Source: Hermatobates lingyangjiaoensis (Eukaryota; Arthropoda; Insecta; Hemiptera; Hermatobatidae). Taken from it: DNA of 64,000 nucleotides. Below the pieces are notes generated by a model that was not told the DNA's origin, ran no database searches, and saw only the letters and a program-made list of their open reading frames with translations. Made by a program: the position numbers and the translations under genes. Of the stretch, positions 1 to 11,764 are shown one piece after another. The stretch spans positions 434,001 to 498,000 of the forward strand of contig JAPFBL010000167.1 in NCBI GenBank assembly GCA_026182355.1, in the 5' to 3' direction. The stretch's first letter is position 1; each line of letters begins with the position of its first letter.

Positions 1-667
1 TTCAACACATAGTACTTTTCTTCAGATTACGACTCAAATTTAAATACGTAGGTGAATATTTGGTTAAATTAATAATTCCTTATTTGAGGATAGTTATCAG
101 TGTTTACTATTTCATGATTATTAATACTTTTTGAGATTGTAGATTTAGAGTACTTCAAAATAAATATTGGTTATGATGGCTTTATTTATCTGAACTAATA
201 TACAAAAATATAATTTTAATTTTATATGAAACGTGAAAAAGGACAAGTGTTCGAAACTTTATTTTTTTAAAAAAGAAGTACATTTGTTTTAAGCATAGTG
301 TCAGGAAGGTGTCCTGGTTGTAGGTGGACGCGGGAGAGCGTGGACCTGAGTCCTTTCTCTTAATATCGCCATGAACTCCCCCTCTTAAGCGCTCTCAATC
401 CCAAGTCTTGACCTCTTTCAGCCTAATCTTCTACTTCTCACCACACTTGGAGCATCGAGCTAACAACATTAACAGTATGTCTATTGGATGCATCTTGAAA
501 AGCTAATCGAGCTAAATCTAACCCACAGATATCTCTCACTCACTCACGCTCTCCCTCTCTCTCTCTCTCTCACTCACTCCCTCTTTCTCACTCCATCCCC
601 TCTACTTATTACTCTTTCTAAGTCTTCAATTATAATAATAATAATAGTAATAAACATTTGATGTTTT
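1..667. other. AT-rich intronic DNA, no gene seen
   Basis: No coding potential or RNA gene seen. A slightly GC-richer patch at about 300-380 and a short CT-rich tract at 545-590 are the only compositional features. Confidence 0.6.
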
Positions 668-935
668 AAAACTAAATCAATTGTCTTAAATAACTCTAAT
701 AATATTAATATTAAAACTATAATATACCGTCTTACCTCGTACACTGCTGCTGAAGCTCTCATATACGAGAAGGTTCATATGATGGTTCATACCTTCATAT
801 GAACACCAAGCATCAAAAATTTTATAAAAAAAAAACAAAATAAAACAGGTCTATCGTATACGAGAGCTTCAGCAGCAGTGTACGATGTAAGACGGTATAT
901 TATAGTTCTAATATTAATAATACTAACCTCTGTGA
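668..935. repeat. Foldback repeat with about 80-bp inverted arms
   Basis: The arm at about 686-766 is nearly the reverse complement of 850-932. Both arms contain GTCTTAC, the block GTACACTGCTGCTGAAGC and an AT-rich outer end (aatattaatatt). The loop of about 80 bp holds a 57-bp segment that recurs as a direct repeat at 1468-1529. The arms share the layout 'AT-rich end, then gtCgTAC/gtCtTAC, then a GC-richer core' with the foldback at 36799-36953, so the two may be related families. No coding capacity. Confidence 0.8.
803..860 (+). repeat. Direct repeat copy 1 (inside a foldback loop)
   Basis: The segment starts with caccaagcatcaa and ends with aaaacaggtctatc. It is nearly identical to 1468-1529, about 660 bp away, apart from poly-A length. 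This copy lies exactly between the foldback arms; the second copy has no arms beside it. Confidence 0.8.
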
Positions 936-1980
936 TAATGACGAAATGCATGAATTTAACTCTAATAATACCTCTCCGCAAGTACTTCTAGTCAGATATT
1001 TCAAATATTTAAGTTGTCCGATTTCACTTTATCATGCGAATATAAGTTATAGGCCTTTTAGTTGATTCTAGAAATGCTACTTTAAACCTAACGAACATCA
1101 ACCCTAATATTAGGTTGTACAAGAATTAACGAAAGTAGTGATATTACTGCAGATTCGTCCACTAGACATATCTAGCATTCCAGTTGTTTACCTGAAGTCG
1201 ACTGATAACATTAAATGCTTTTAGGCACTCTTTAGAACATCTCATAGAGACGAATGTGTGGTATTTGTTATTAGACATATATTTTAGATATGATTTTCGT
1301 CATTTTACTAGGTATATTCTAGAATAGGTTCAATAATTTTTGGTCTATCTAAAGTAGGAAGTTTTATGAATACTGCAAGTAATACAGTTTTCGTATCACC
1401 GGTTTTAAGTTTTCTCTGAAAGACACCAAGAAGAATGTTTCCACATCTTTAATTATGATCAAGATTTAAACACCAAGCATCAATAATTTTATAAAAAAAC
1501 AAAACAAAATAAAACAGGTCTATCTTATGAACAAATGATTCGTATTTTTCTTATCTTCATAAAGATTCCATTTTTTAAAAAAAAAAAATATAGCATAAGA
1601 AAGTATAAATTTTATTCTAATTTTAAAGAAAATATAAAACTCGAATTGTTGTCACCAAACAGAAGAAACTTGATAGGAAAATACAGAAAACCAATTGAAA
1701 AATAGTAAACACTGCCTCTGTAAGGAGTTATAAAGAAGCAATATGTATGTTCGTAAGTTAGATAGAGAAAGCGGCAAAGACTCCTGTGTTGAAGGAGCAA
1801 ATAGAAGATTGCAAACAGAGCTGGGGACGGAGAACCCCACAATATGAAAACTCATTACATCGCCGCAGAAGTTGCGAAGAAACCTAGAATCACTTTTTTG
1901 ATCAGTTGTGACCAAGGCTCATCCAAATTCTTCTAAAAGAAATAAGTATATAAAACATGATAGAATTGTATACACTTTTT

Positions 1981-1983
<3 letters not shown>
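936..1983. other. AT-rich intronic DNA, no gene seen
   Basis: Apart from the direct repeat at 1468-1529, nothing recognisable. Two overlapping minus-strand open frames at 1612-1915 have no recognisable domain and are taken as chance. Confidence 0.55.
1468..1529 (+). repeat. Direct repeat copy 2
   Basis: Second copy of the segment at 803-860, with the same ends (caccaagcatcaa ... caggtctatc). It lacks the flanking inverted arms, so it may show the sequence before the foldback formed or inserted. Confidence 0.8.

Positions 1984-1984
<1 letters not shown>

Positions 1985-2029
<45 letters not shown>
1985..2029. repeat. (TA)n microsatellite
   Basis: Pure TA dinucleotide tract immediately before a cluster of foldback elements, as at nearly every other foldback in this window. 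Confidence 0.95.
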
Positions 2030-2030
<1 letters not shown>

Positions 2031-2081
2031 CTTCTATATAATAATAATAATTCATATACTTCTATATAAATTATTTATATA

Positions 2082-2275
2082 TATGATCAAACCACAAATG
2101 AAATGGGAAAACAAGACTAAGATCTTTCAACCGTAACAACCTCCCACTGGTTTTTGACTCTGACGAAGACCGCTTGTTACTGTTGAAAGATCTTAGTCTT
2201 CTTTTCCCATTTTCTTATTGTGGTTTGATCATTGATTGTTATTTCACGTGTTTATGTGAAATCTTTATTATATAT
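2082..2275. mobile_element. Family A PLE-like terminal-repeat foldback, copy A1
   Basis: Inverted arms begin gatcaaaccacaa and run inward through the gaaatgggaaaacaagac and taagatctttcaaccgtaac blocks. The right arm continues outward through gatcattgattgttatttc and cacgtgtttatgtgaaatc into TA-rich DNA. The centre carries CTGACGA, a GACCG/CGGTT-type hairpin, then GAAAGATC at 2160-2188. The left arm is shorter than the right. No coding capacity. I read it as a head-to-head pair of solo terminal repeats of a Penelope-like element. Confidence 0.75.
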
Positions 2276-2510
2276 ATAGTTCAATATAGACAACGATACA
2301 TAGAGAAATCAAAAGAACACAGAGTCTCCAACCGTCTCTCAACCAGTGCGCTTGGTTTCCCTCTCTTATCTCTCCTGAAGACGGTTCAAACCAAAAATTA
2401 GAGACTTGTAAGTGTGTTCTTTTGATTTCTTCTCTATGTTTCTTTGTCTATATTGAACTATATTTGTCCGTTTTGGATCGTATTTCCAACGAAAAAGTGT
2501 ATATATATAT
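2275..2510. mobile_element. Family B PLE-like terminal-repeat foldback, copy B1
   Basis: The left part (gttcaatatagacaacgata, then agagaaatcaaaagaacaca) is the reverse complement of the right part at about 2409-2465. The middle holds a family-specific GC-richer segment (accgtctctcaaccagtgcg) and the motif CTGAAGA-CGGTT-CA-AACC-AAAA at 2375-2396. Both outer ends are TA tracts. Copies B2 (27040) and B3 (57690) carry longer spacers. Confidence 0.75.
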
Positions 2511-2544
2511 ATATTATATATACATATGTATATATACTTACACT

Positions 2545-2698
2545 TACTGGATAAATATTTCGAACCGAATTTCATCACCAGGAAGAGAGTAAGAAGGGAA
2601 GAAAAAGAGGTATAAGATAAGAGGTATAAGAGGTATATCCCTTCTTACTCTCTTCCTGGTGATGAACTTCGGTTCGAAATATTTATCCATTAAGTGTT
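2545..2698. mobile_element. Family L foldback with UUCG-capped hairpin
   Basis: Near-perfect palindrome. The arm from ggataaatatttcgaaccga through caccaggaagagagtaagaa is mirrored at 2639-2690. Inside the right arm TGATGA is followed by GAAC-TTCG-GTTC and GAAATAT, the same hairpin architecture as the other PLE-like units but with a UUCG tetraloop. Confidence 0.75.
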
Positions 2699-2741
2699 CC
2701 CGTTTTATATGTTTTATCTTTTTTAAATATAAATATATATA

Positions 2742-2960
2742 TATATCAATGATCAAACCACAATAAGAAAATGGGAAAGCAAGACTAAGATCTTTCAATC
2801 GTAACAAGCGGTCTCCGTCGGAGTCAAAAACCCAACTCTGACGGGTTTTTGACTCTGACGAAGACCGCTTGTTACGGTTGAAAGATCTTAGTCTTGCTTT
2901 CCCATTTTCTTATTGTGGTTTGATCATTGATTGTTATTTCACGTGTTTTTGTGTGAAATC

Positions 2961-2966
<6 letters not shown>
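2742..2966. mobile_element. Family A foldback, copy A2
   Basis: Both arms are long and nearly identical (caatgatcaaaccacaataa ... agcggtct) around a centre made of two inverted 'gtcaaaaacccaactc' ends. The right arm extends through the cacgtgtttttgtgtgaaat block into (TA)n. The central palindrome carries the CTGACGA/GACCG hairpin. Confidence 0.85.

Positions 2967-3004
<38 letters not shown>
2967..3004. repeat. (TA)n microsatellite shared by two foldbacks
   Basis: TA tract that forms the right boundary of copy A2 and the left boundary of copy A3. Confidence 0.95.
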
Positions 3005-3006
<2 letters not shown>

Positions 3007-3225
3007 ATGATCAAACCACAATAAGAAATGGGAAAACAAGACTAAGATCTTTCAACCGTAACAAGCGGTCTTCGTCAGAGTCAAAAACCCAACTGAGTTT
3101 TTGACTCTGACGAAGACTGCTTGTTACGGTTGAAAGATCTTAGTCTTGTTTTCCCATTTCTTATTGTGGTTTGATCATTGATTGTTATTTCACGTGTTTA
3201 GGTGAAAGCTTTATATATATATATG
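3004..3225. mobile_element. Family A foldback, copy A3
   Basis: Long palindrome with arms starting caatgatcaaaccacaataa; the centre is a minimal inverted gagtcaaaaacccaact. It ends in a short TA tract. Two complete foldbacks (A2, A3) thus stand back to back across one microsatellite. Confidence 0.85.
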
Positions 3226-4344
3226 ATAGAGTGTTACATAATTGTACTTATCCACAATGATTTCCCATAAAATGCATAATAAGAATTGCACTAAAATTTT
3301 ACACAAGATCTAAATTCCAATTCATTCCTGTTTTAAAAATAAATCCTTTACAAAATACTATATTTGGAGCTAGATGGTTGTTTTTAAGTTTTTAACGATG
3401 CTACAATGTTAGTCATGTATTATAAATCTACCCTTAGAAAGGAGAGTTTATTATACCTCACTACTTTTATTCACTTTTGATGATAGTGATTTCTCATTCT
3501 AAAACATGGACTGAAAATTATTTTCCATGAATTACTTGTAGAACTGTTTTGTTTAAGCTATGACGGTTTGAGGAGAATCTGCGATTATTTATCTAGTAGC
3601 CCAGTAAAATATTGATGCTTTCCAGAAAAAGTTGTCGTGAATATTAAAAGCATCATTACCTAAAGGAACACGCTAATAAATGGTTAAAGTAGCCTCCGTT
3701 ATTTTATTAAAAATTTAAAACTTCTGCTTGGTTAGTTCTCCCGATGCTGATGTTCCGACGCTAAGTTGTCCTGATACTGACTTATCCAGTGTTTAGTCTC
3801 CCGCTGTGAGTTGCCCATGTGCTAAGTTGTTCTAGTTCAGAGTTGTTGTTGTGTCCTGATATCGAGTGATGAAGAGAATGCTTACTTTCCTGATGATAAC
3901 TTGCGATTATCCCTAAGGGTGTTGGGACGATCAAAATGAATATGACTAGAAACAAATGGAATGAAATAAAAGTGGCGCAGTCTGTGGGAAGGAAGATGGA
4001 AGGTAATAGTGAGTTAGTATGCAAGAGGTGAGGGGTTACGTGTCCAGAGAGAGAAGAAGAGAAAGAGAAAGAGAAGAAGAGTGCAAGATGTGGCGACGAA
4101 GAGGGAGATGAAGCGATAGAGCGATAGGCCTGGAGAGATAAGAGAGTCACGTAGCTCGGGATGTCTCAACACGCCCTCTCACTCGCACTAATGACCACTT
4201 TCATAAAACTCTTTGAAAATCTAAAAACAACTGAAAAAAAGAAACCAAATACACGACATTCCTAACCTTTCTAAGCTTCAAGGCGCTATATTTCAAATTT
4301 GTATTTATTTTAATTGCAAACCAGTAAAATTTAAGTTTATTTTT
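3226..4344. other. No gene seen; purine-rich tract inside
   Basis: Nothing coding recognised. A GA-rich tract at about 4026-4110 produces a minus-strand open frame of low complexity (3782-4150) that has no domain and is rejected as a gene. Short repeats of the type 'ttgtcctgatactga / ttgcccatgtgcta' occur at 3735-3850. Confidence 0.55.
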
Positions 4345-4630
4345 TTTATTGTTTAAACCGATCCCCTAACGGGTGATAACGTCAGCCGTTTACCGTCTTT
4401 ATAGGTGATCCTTCAGATTCTACATTGGGATGCCTAAATGTTGCCTAACTCAAGTCCATTTCAAGTAAGGATCTTCTAACGAGTACCTTACATCGTACAG
4501 GCTCGGGATCGACGGCTTAACGTCCTTTCACTAACTTCCTGCGTGAATAAATCAAGGGCCAGGCGGGGATTGAACCCCGGACTACCAGCCCAAAGGGAGA
4601 ATGTTAACCACTGAGCTAACCTGACCCCTC
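4345..4630 (-). mobile_element. tRNA-derived SINE, copy S1 (3' end type 1)
   Basis: On the minus strand it begins with a tRNA-like head: TAGCTCAGTGGTTAAC (box A) and CGGGGTTCAATCCCC (box B). The body CGATTTATTCA ... GTTAGGCAA follows, then a type-1 3' end (AACGGCTGACGTTATCACC, then GGGGATCGGTTTAAAC). It shares head and body with six other copies here. No coding capacity; the promoter would be internal RNA polymerase III. Confidence 0.88.
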
Positions 4631-4983
4631 AAAAGTCTAACCATTTATTGATTTTAGCCATTAACATCCTAATCGTGTTTTTTTTTATTTAATTTAATAA
4701 AAAAATAAAAATTATAATTGAATTAACTCTACAAACATATTGTTAACTGTAGCTAAATTACTCTTCATAATATGGTAGACGAAACAAAAACGTGACTATT
4801 CCATTGCAGGAGGTTAGCATAATAGTTATAATCAACTTATTAATTTTATCTTTCATGAGTAGCACAGATCAATGTACAGCACTGCAGTAGAAGTTAAAAG
4901 TATTTTTTTTGAATACATGCATTATTTAAAAATAGTTTAGCGAATTAAGTGTGAGTTAAAGTTTTAGAGACGCATGTTGTCGC
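4631..4983. other. AT-rich DNA, nothing seen
   Basis: No repeat or coding signal recognised. Confidence 0.6.
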
Positions 4984-5316
4984 ATGAGTTGGGGGATTGG
5001 TTGGTTGAAACAGGGCTTGAATGGGTCAGTGGCCCGGTGCTGGATGCCGCCTAAATCTGCACACGCCGATCGATGGTCCCATTGCACCAGGCCGCCTTTC
5101 AACAACACGCCTGCTCGTCAAACAACATCAAAAGAAACACAACTTGGCAACATCTTCTTGGCACTTATTTCTCAACTAGCATGCTCTGTACTTAGCCGAG
5201 CTGTCAACACGCGCCTAGTCACTAATACTTCTGAAAAGACTAAGTCCATATGTCACGTGCGGTGGACCAACCGCAGAGTAACTCCCAACCGTGTCATCTT
5301 AACAGATGCAGAATAA
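4984..5316 (+). other. GC-richer block with a 110-codon open frame, unrecognised
   Basis: A local rise in GC content (about 5030-5300) against very AT-rich flanks, with one uninterrupted plus-strand frame from ATG 4984 to a stop at 5316. The translation is rich in R, T, S, P and W and shows no domain, signal peptide or zinc-binding spacing that I recognise. It could be a degraded mobile-element end, an untranslated exon or regulatory DNA. I do not claim a gene. Confidence 0.25.
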
Positions 5317-7695
5317 AAAAAAAATAACAACCTTCTATATTTAAATATGTCCATTTTACATAACTATTACATATTGCTATAAACGACTATAAAATATTTT
5401 TCTAATTTTGGTTTTATTTTATAGCCGGATATAAAAATTCAAATAAAAAGGATAGCTGTCAAGCCAATATTTCGGCTCAATTTGGAAAATAATATTATTA
5501 GTTTATTAACTTACTGAAGTTCATTGCTCAATGATCTGCTGCAATACCTGAAAGCATGTGCACACGTACGCAGAATTAACTAAGCAATGGCATTTCCTTT
5601 TTGTCGATCTGTTTTGACCGAAAACTAATAACATATTATATAACACTCAATGGAATCTTATTCTCCTGATGACGAATTATGTGTCGAATTATAGAAGTGA
5701 AGTGCGTCAGTTTATTTGTTGCTCTTTATCTGTATATTTCTCTATGTTTTTGATGTATATACAAAATATTACAGAACTAGGAAAATAATAACTAATACAA
5801 AAAATGCAAGAAAATTCTAGCTAGGTAAATTGGCTCGCCTATTGCTAAAAGCGGGTGCCAAATAATAAATGAGCCACAATTTCCTCCCCTAGAACAGCAC
5901 TAAAAGCAGAAAGCCTTATAATTATGGGCGTTGGAAAAGAAAACAACAACGAAAATTCAAGCTAAGCTTTTATCAACAGCCATAATCATAGTCTTACTGA
6001 TTTTATGGTTTAGACGCTGACTTTGATCTCACGTGTTTACTGTGAACCATTCGTATTTACAAATAATTTATATTATTATTAATATTATTGATATTCTATT
6101 CTTTATTTAGTCATTTTAAACCATTTTTTTTAGATATTTATTTTTCATTTATAATCCGTCTTTTTATTTTTTTTTTTTTAATATTCATCTTCATCTTTTA
6201 AATTCTTTTTATTTATTTTTGTTATCATTTATCTTTGTCTCTCTTCCCTCCTGAGTTGGCAACACTGATTGAGTGTCTCTTCAATGAGACTTCACTTCAG
6301 TCCTCGCTTGTCTTCGGAGCGATAGACATTTTTTTCCCCCTGTTGTCGAGGTAATGGAAATATAATAGTTCGTTGTTGTTATCGCGTTTATGTGAATTTA
6401 ATTTATTCATATTTTTTATTGAAATCAATAAATCAGTCAATAATATGACGATTTGTTGATTCGTAGTATGAATAAATATTAGATTAAAGTTTGAGCTTAT
6501 GATAAATAATACCTGTTCACAGCTCCATGTTGGTAAATAGAGGATATGATCAGTGAAAACTCTTTTGACTGATGTTTGTTCAGTAGCATTTTCCTCCACT
6601 GAAGAAGGATATATAAATATTCTGTTTGAGTTAAATCAATTTCCAGTAATATGACAGGTTATGACAAAAGGAATGTTAATATTTAATTACCTGTCACAAT
6701 TTTTAATTCCAACTAAAATTTGTTTCCAGTTTGTCATTTTCAAGTTAGAAAAAAAAAAAAAAAAAAAAAGCCAGAAGCTCCTTTGTCAAAGTGGGAACTA
6801 GAGAGGGGAAAAGGTAGACTGAAGATTAATTGCTTCATTGTGGAGCAATAAACAAGTGAAGTGTCAGAGTCATTAACAAGCCAGCCAATAAGGGAGGTGT
6901 ACCTTAGGGCGGCAGAAGGGTGGGGAGCCCTTCAAAGGACAAAGGCAGTTCAAACAGCGCCACTTGGTACGACCTATCAAAATATTTCACTGTCAAAACT
7001 CCTAGCACAAAGAATTCCCAAGAACATTCAACCATGTTGAACAAAATATAACCAACCACAGGCTTGTCTTTTAGATGTGCACTAAAATGATTTTAATATG
7101 CTATACATGAATGCCACAAGTAATTTCTTACATCAGTGCAAATGAATCAAAATTTATTAAAACAGCTCAGAAAAGTAATTGTATTTGTGTGGCTAAGTTT
7201 TAGTATACCCATTACATAATCAATGTGTAACAACAGATTGTAAACATGTTAACCTGTTTTAATATTTTTTTTAAAACTGGTTGGATATTCAAATCAAATA
7301 TCATCTTGAATCACTTGCATAACCACCCAACTAACAATCTAATTCAATGTTAATAATTATGCAAGGTCCCAGGAGTCTAGTAAAATCACTGCTGATGATG
7401 CTTCATCGCCACCGATTCACAACCACACAATTCAATCATCAGTAAATCACCACCACAGGATTTAATCACAAGAAATTCACCGCCAGATAGTACATACATT
7501 TATTGCCAGACAATACGTTTAATATATTTACAAAATATATGTTTTATAATTATAAATATATTTATAAAATAATTTTATTATTTTTTTTCATTAAATTCTG
7601 TCCTCTATGATCTAATTAATCTAAAATTAGGTAACTGTTCTAAAAAACTTGTTACTTGGGTTATAATTTCATTTTATAAGTTATAATAACATATA
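5317..7695. other. No gene seen
   Basis: AT-rich with T-rich tracts (about 6060-6240) and a poly-A run at 6749-6770. A GC-richer patch at 6780-6990 has no open frame. Around 6253-6268 stands gttggcaacactg, a word that recurs at several repeat boundaries here (27220, 52461, 57995), so a retroelement end may lie there. Confidence 0.5.
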
Positions 7696-7840
7696 AAAAG
7701 ATTTCACATAACCACGTGAAATAACAATCAATGATCAAACAGTTGGGATTTTGACTCTGACGAAGACCACTTATTGTGGTTGAAAGATCTTGATATTTTT
7801 TCATATTGTGGTTTGATCATTGAATTTTATTATAAGTAAG
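7696..7840. mobile_element. Family A element, degraded copy A4
   Basis: Left end agatttcacataaccacgtg ... aatgatcaaac, then a jump to a right arm with ttttgactctgacgaagacc and gttgaaagatcttga, ending attgtggtttgatcattga. Most of both arms is deleted, and the usual (TA)n is replaced by general AT-rich sequence. Confidence 0.75.
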
Positions 7841-9500
7841 TTAATTGAATATAGCATCCCTTCACTTGCTCACACCTACAAACTTTTATTTAATGTTTTT
7901 TTTTTCTTTTTTTGAAAATCTACTAGTTCACATGAAATATTTGTATTTAATGTTTCAAATTTTTCTCATTTTTTAATTCTTATTTATTAAAACTTTGTAA
8001 TATAGTTTCATCACCTTCTCCTATATTTTTCATTTATATGTCATGTTCCTTCATTCTTTATTTTACTTCTTTTTACATAAATATCCTTATCTTTTAATCT
8101 TATCTCTCTCCATTATACTTCACTTCTTCTTTTTTCCATTCACTGGCTTTCCGAGTAGCTACACTGTTAGTGCATCTCTAAATAGGTACACTTGGTCTCC
8201 CACTATTTATTGTCCTCATGGTGGCAAAAACTGACATTTTAAAATGATTAGTGTTAGTTTATACTTATTTGTGCATCTTTGTTGAACTATTTGTATACAT
8301 TTCAGATCATTTCCCTGTTCAAATTATTTAAAAATGCATATATGCAATGTTTTCAATGAAATCTGGACATGGTAGGACAGTTTTGTACATAAGTAGGAAG
8401 TATGTGCGGCAAGAATGAATGATGTACATGCTCACTTAGTACTGAGAGAGCCACAAAAACTAATTATTCATAAATGTATGTTCATTTGAGCTATTTCATT
8501 ATTTTTTACGAAATAAAACCATATTAATAGATTTGTCAAGTAAATTCAACACTTTTTAACACATAATTTCTTCTTTTTAATCACTTTACATTAGTGCTAA
8601 CTTATACCATATTCAATTTTGTAGGGTTTCACAGTTTGGTTGATACTTGGCCAGGTAAAGCTTTATTCAGACATTTATGTTCCCATTAATTGAAGCCTAG
8701 CGTAGACTTGATGTTTTCCAGATATGATAACGTTTGTATATGCTGAGCCCAAAGCATATCCAGTACAGTAATACATACTTACGACGTGACTGGCATCATG
8801 CCAGTTATATCGATGAAATCTAGTCAGGCCTTACAAGTCAGACTACCGTATTTATTGTTTCTACAAACACAAATACCACTTTAAAGTCTTCCTGAATAAT
8901 CTACTAACCTTATATGTATTAAGTATATATAAATGTATGGAACAGTTCCAGCAACAAATCCAGTGATTTAATACCCTGTTATTCCTGTTTTTTTTTAAAA
9001 AAAATTTAATAACAAACTAATGATTAGTTAGTTATCTATGACGGCAGCATAAACCTATGTAGCCTTATTACATTATCAAATGGAAAATATCCTTATAGTA
9101 TGTGTAAATTACAAACATATTCTCATCGCAAAAAATTGTTTATATTGTTATTTGTTCTATACGTTATCAGTTTTATATACAGAACTGTGTGACATACATG
9201 TTGTCCTGTAATATATTTAACCAATTGCGTCATTAGATGAGGTCATATAAAACCCTTTCGTTTAAATAACATTTATAGTTTGCAAATTAAAATAATCGTG
9301 AAGCGTGTGTAATTTGATAAAATTAACAAATGTACGGTACTTGTTGTTTCTTAACTTATTCTTGTTAAGAAATATCATATGAGATTCTTCTGTGAACTGT
9401 ATGCAAATATAGTTAAATATGCAAATATGGTTCGTGAGTTACAATCAGATATCATAGTTTGTATGAATAGTACGCGAGTGTGTGTGTGTGTATGTGCTAT
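7841..9500. other. AT-rich DNA, no gene seen
   Basis: T-rich at 7880-8130. The 63-codon frame at 8043-8234 is low-complexity and not credible. A short (TG)n tract lies at about 9477-9490, at the edge of the next family-A copy. Confidence 0.6.
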
Positions 9501-9515
9501 ATATATTCTTATATA

Positions 9516-9800
9516 GTAAGATTTCACATAAACACGTGAAATAACAATCACTGATGAAACCACAATATGAAATGGGAAAACAAGACTAAGATCTTTAAAC
9601 CGTAAAAAGCTTCTTACTCTTTCTTCTGTCTGTCTGCGTTAGAAACCCAACTGAAACACTAGATGCAGAAAACATCTGGTGATGGGTTAAGAAGAATGGG
9701 AGGGAAGAGTGGTATTTTAAAAGGGTGAAAGTGCTGGAAAGGACAAATGTCCAGAAAGGGATTTTTGGGGAAACAAAGGAGTAAGTAAGAAAAAGTAAAA
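9516..9800 (+). mobile_element. Family A element with internal sequence, copy A5
   Basis: Single arm (agatttcacataaacacgtg ... actaagatctttaaaccgta), then aacccaactgaaacactaga and gatgcagaaaacatctggtg, continuing into about 140 bp of further sequence. The same continuation, diverged, follows the family-A piece at 39545-39650 (gatgtagaaacatttggtg, then agaagagtgga, then aaaagg). This copy therefore shows part of what lies inside the terminal repeat of the parent element. Confidence 0.7.
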
Positions 9801-11600
9801 AACTATCCGCTAGCTGTCAACTCTCTTAGAAGAGGCTATTGCCATCGTAACGAAAGTATCAAGTTTGAAGAGACCGTTACAAATGTTTATAATATTTGAT
9901 CTATTAAATTTAATTAGAGACGATTCAATAATATTTCTTAACACATGGATTTTTCATGGGTAATTAATTTAGTTTCTGTCCAATAAATATCATGATTTTC
10001 ATTGCTTATATTCAAGAATAAGGCGCTATTTCTTATATTCTTATAAAAGGTTCTGGTATATTCTGGTTATTCTGGTATATTCTTATATGAACACCTCATC
10101 ACATTTTCATTACTTATTCTTGTTAAGTGTTCTACTAGAGAATCGTTTATAAACGAAATGGAGTCGTCAAGAAACACAAATGTAGTTTCCAAGTAACACT
10201 ATTCCAACCTACATTTACACAGAACTGCTAAAACTCAAAAAAAAAAAAGTTGAAATTTATAGCAACAATGGATTCTATTCTTGTTACACCATAAACACAT
10301 TCAGCACAGATGAAGCAACAAATAATTTACAGTAATTGACGAAGAATTAGCTCCTTATACTGAAAATATACCACAGTAACGCAGTATAAGTAGGGTCGCC
10401 ATAAGAATTGATTTATTTACTATTTTCAGAAATCTAAAGGATGAAAAATTGAATAGTAAACGCAGTTTCACTCGCTCACTTGATTTAGACTAATCAATAA
10501 TTCGTTGGCTATTAATTGTGTTCCAGACCCCCACTAGGTTTTCCGTTTTAGGACTACCTATGTATCTTAGTATTTGGTCGTCTAAGGTATAGTACCCATT
10601 AGGGATTAATACAGTAACGTCAGGGGAAAAAGTACCCATTTCCCTGAGTCAGGGCTCACCCTCAGAGCGTGTACCAGTTTTAAGGAAACCCTCAAAAGTT
10701 CCCTTACCCACTGTTGAGGGTGGGTGGTCTAGCTCCTCCTTGGTGTAATGCAGGCTCCCACCCGAGAAGATACAGCTTCTCACACCGCAATACATCACTA
10801 TACATCATTTGTATCCACTCTGTCTGAGTAAGAAAACAACATCCACCATGAGTCCGTCCGCATGAGGAGGCATGAGTGATATCCTGTAAAGAAGTGAAAG
10901 AAAAAGTGGTAAAATATAACGAAATTATAACAAAAGAAGAAAGAAAGTCACTCATTCGCTTGAAACCTCGACCCCGTGGTACCGTCAAGAGCACTCGGTG
11001 CTCCCGACCTAGGTCCTACTGAACTTAATGGGAGCAGAAGTGGATCAAGACTCATGAAGAAATAGATAACAAATAGATGTGAAAAGAAATAGAGTAGAAA
11101 GTAGAAAGACAAGGTAAACAAAAATAGTAAATCTCTTGTCAATTCTTGTTTGAACAATAAGACGAGATAATCGCAAACGGAACCTGTACTTACAACCAGA
11201 CACGACACTACTGACTTCACATTGGCAGTAGTACAGTTAATTCAGCAGGCGTCCCACAACTTGAACTGTTAATTACAACGAGGACTGCAGTGGGTGTAAA
11301 TATTCGTTCGTTTCTCTTGAGAAAAGGCATAATTTTTTCTGCATTGCTCTTATAATGGACACAGACAAGCATCACCTTTGCACGACTCAGTTTTCAGGTC
11401 AAGGCTGATTAAGAACACTAGAGTGATACTTCAAAACATTTCTAGTCTTCAATCAGAATAACAGTTCTTGTAATCCTAACAAGTTTACTAAGTAGATTCA
11501 TTTATTAAGCGAATTCTATTTCAGTTCATAGTTGGCACTCTTGCTCACTTTTATTTTGAAATTATGGAAAAAAATATCCAGATATATTACGTATTGATAA
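9801..11600. other. No gene seen; GC-richer block at 10520-11000
   Basis: The block at about 10520-11000 has near-balanced composition and may be an old repeat, but I recognise no family. Minus-strand frames at 10704-10994 and 10948-11220 overlap it without any domain. Confidence 0.45.
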
Positions 11601-11605
11601 AAATT

Positions 11606-11645
11606 TATGGGTTTCGATCAGCTGGTGCTCTTCTTCAGGTGCATG
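11606..11645 (-). repeat. PLE-type CTGAAGA...GAAA motif, isolated copy
   Basis: On the minus strand CTGAAGAAGAGC is followed after 7 nt by GATCGAAACCC. The spacing and flanks match family C (CTGAAGAAGAAC ... TTCGAAACG), but pairing of the arms is weak. Probably a degraded family-C end. Confidence 0.5.
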
Positions 11646-11764
11646 CAGTGAGAAGATATAAACAATGCAGTGATTTTTCGGAAAGAGCAGATCTAGCCTA
11701 TAATATACCAAGCGTGAGTAAATACCATTTAGCTACCGACCGACTGTCCGACCAAAGATCATAG

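Noticed and set aside
6780..6990. Cluster of CTTTG words as TCF/Wnt-responsive elements near nemo
   Set aside because: Such short words occur often by chance, the site is more than 25 kb from the exon, and no conservation can be judged from one sequence.
10840..10880. catgagtccgtccgcatgag as a canonical hammerhead ribozyme
   Set aside because: It shares GAGTCCG with textbook hammerheads but lacks CTGATGA and the GAAA box at the right spacing.
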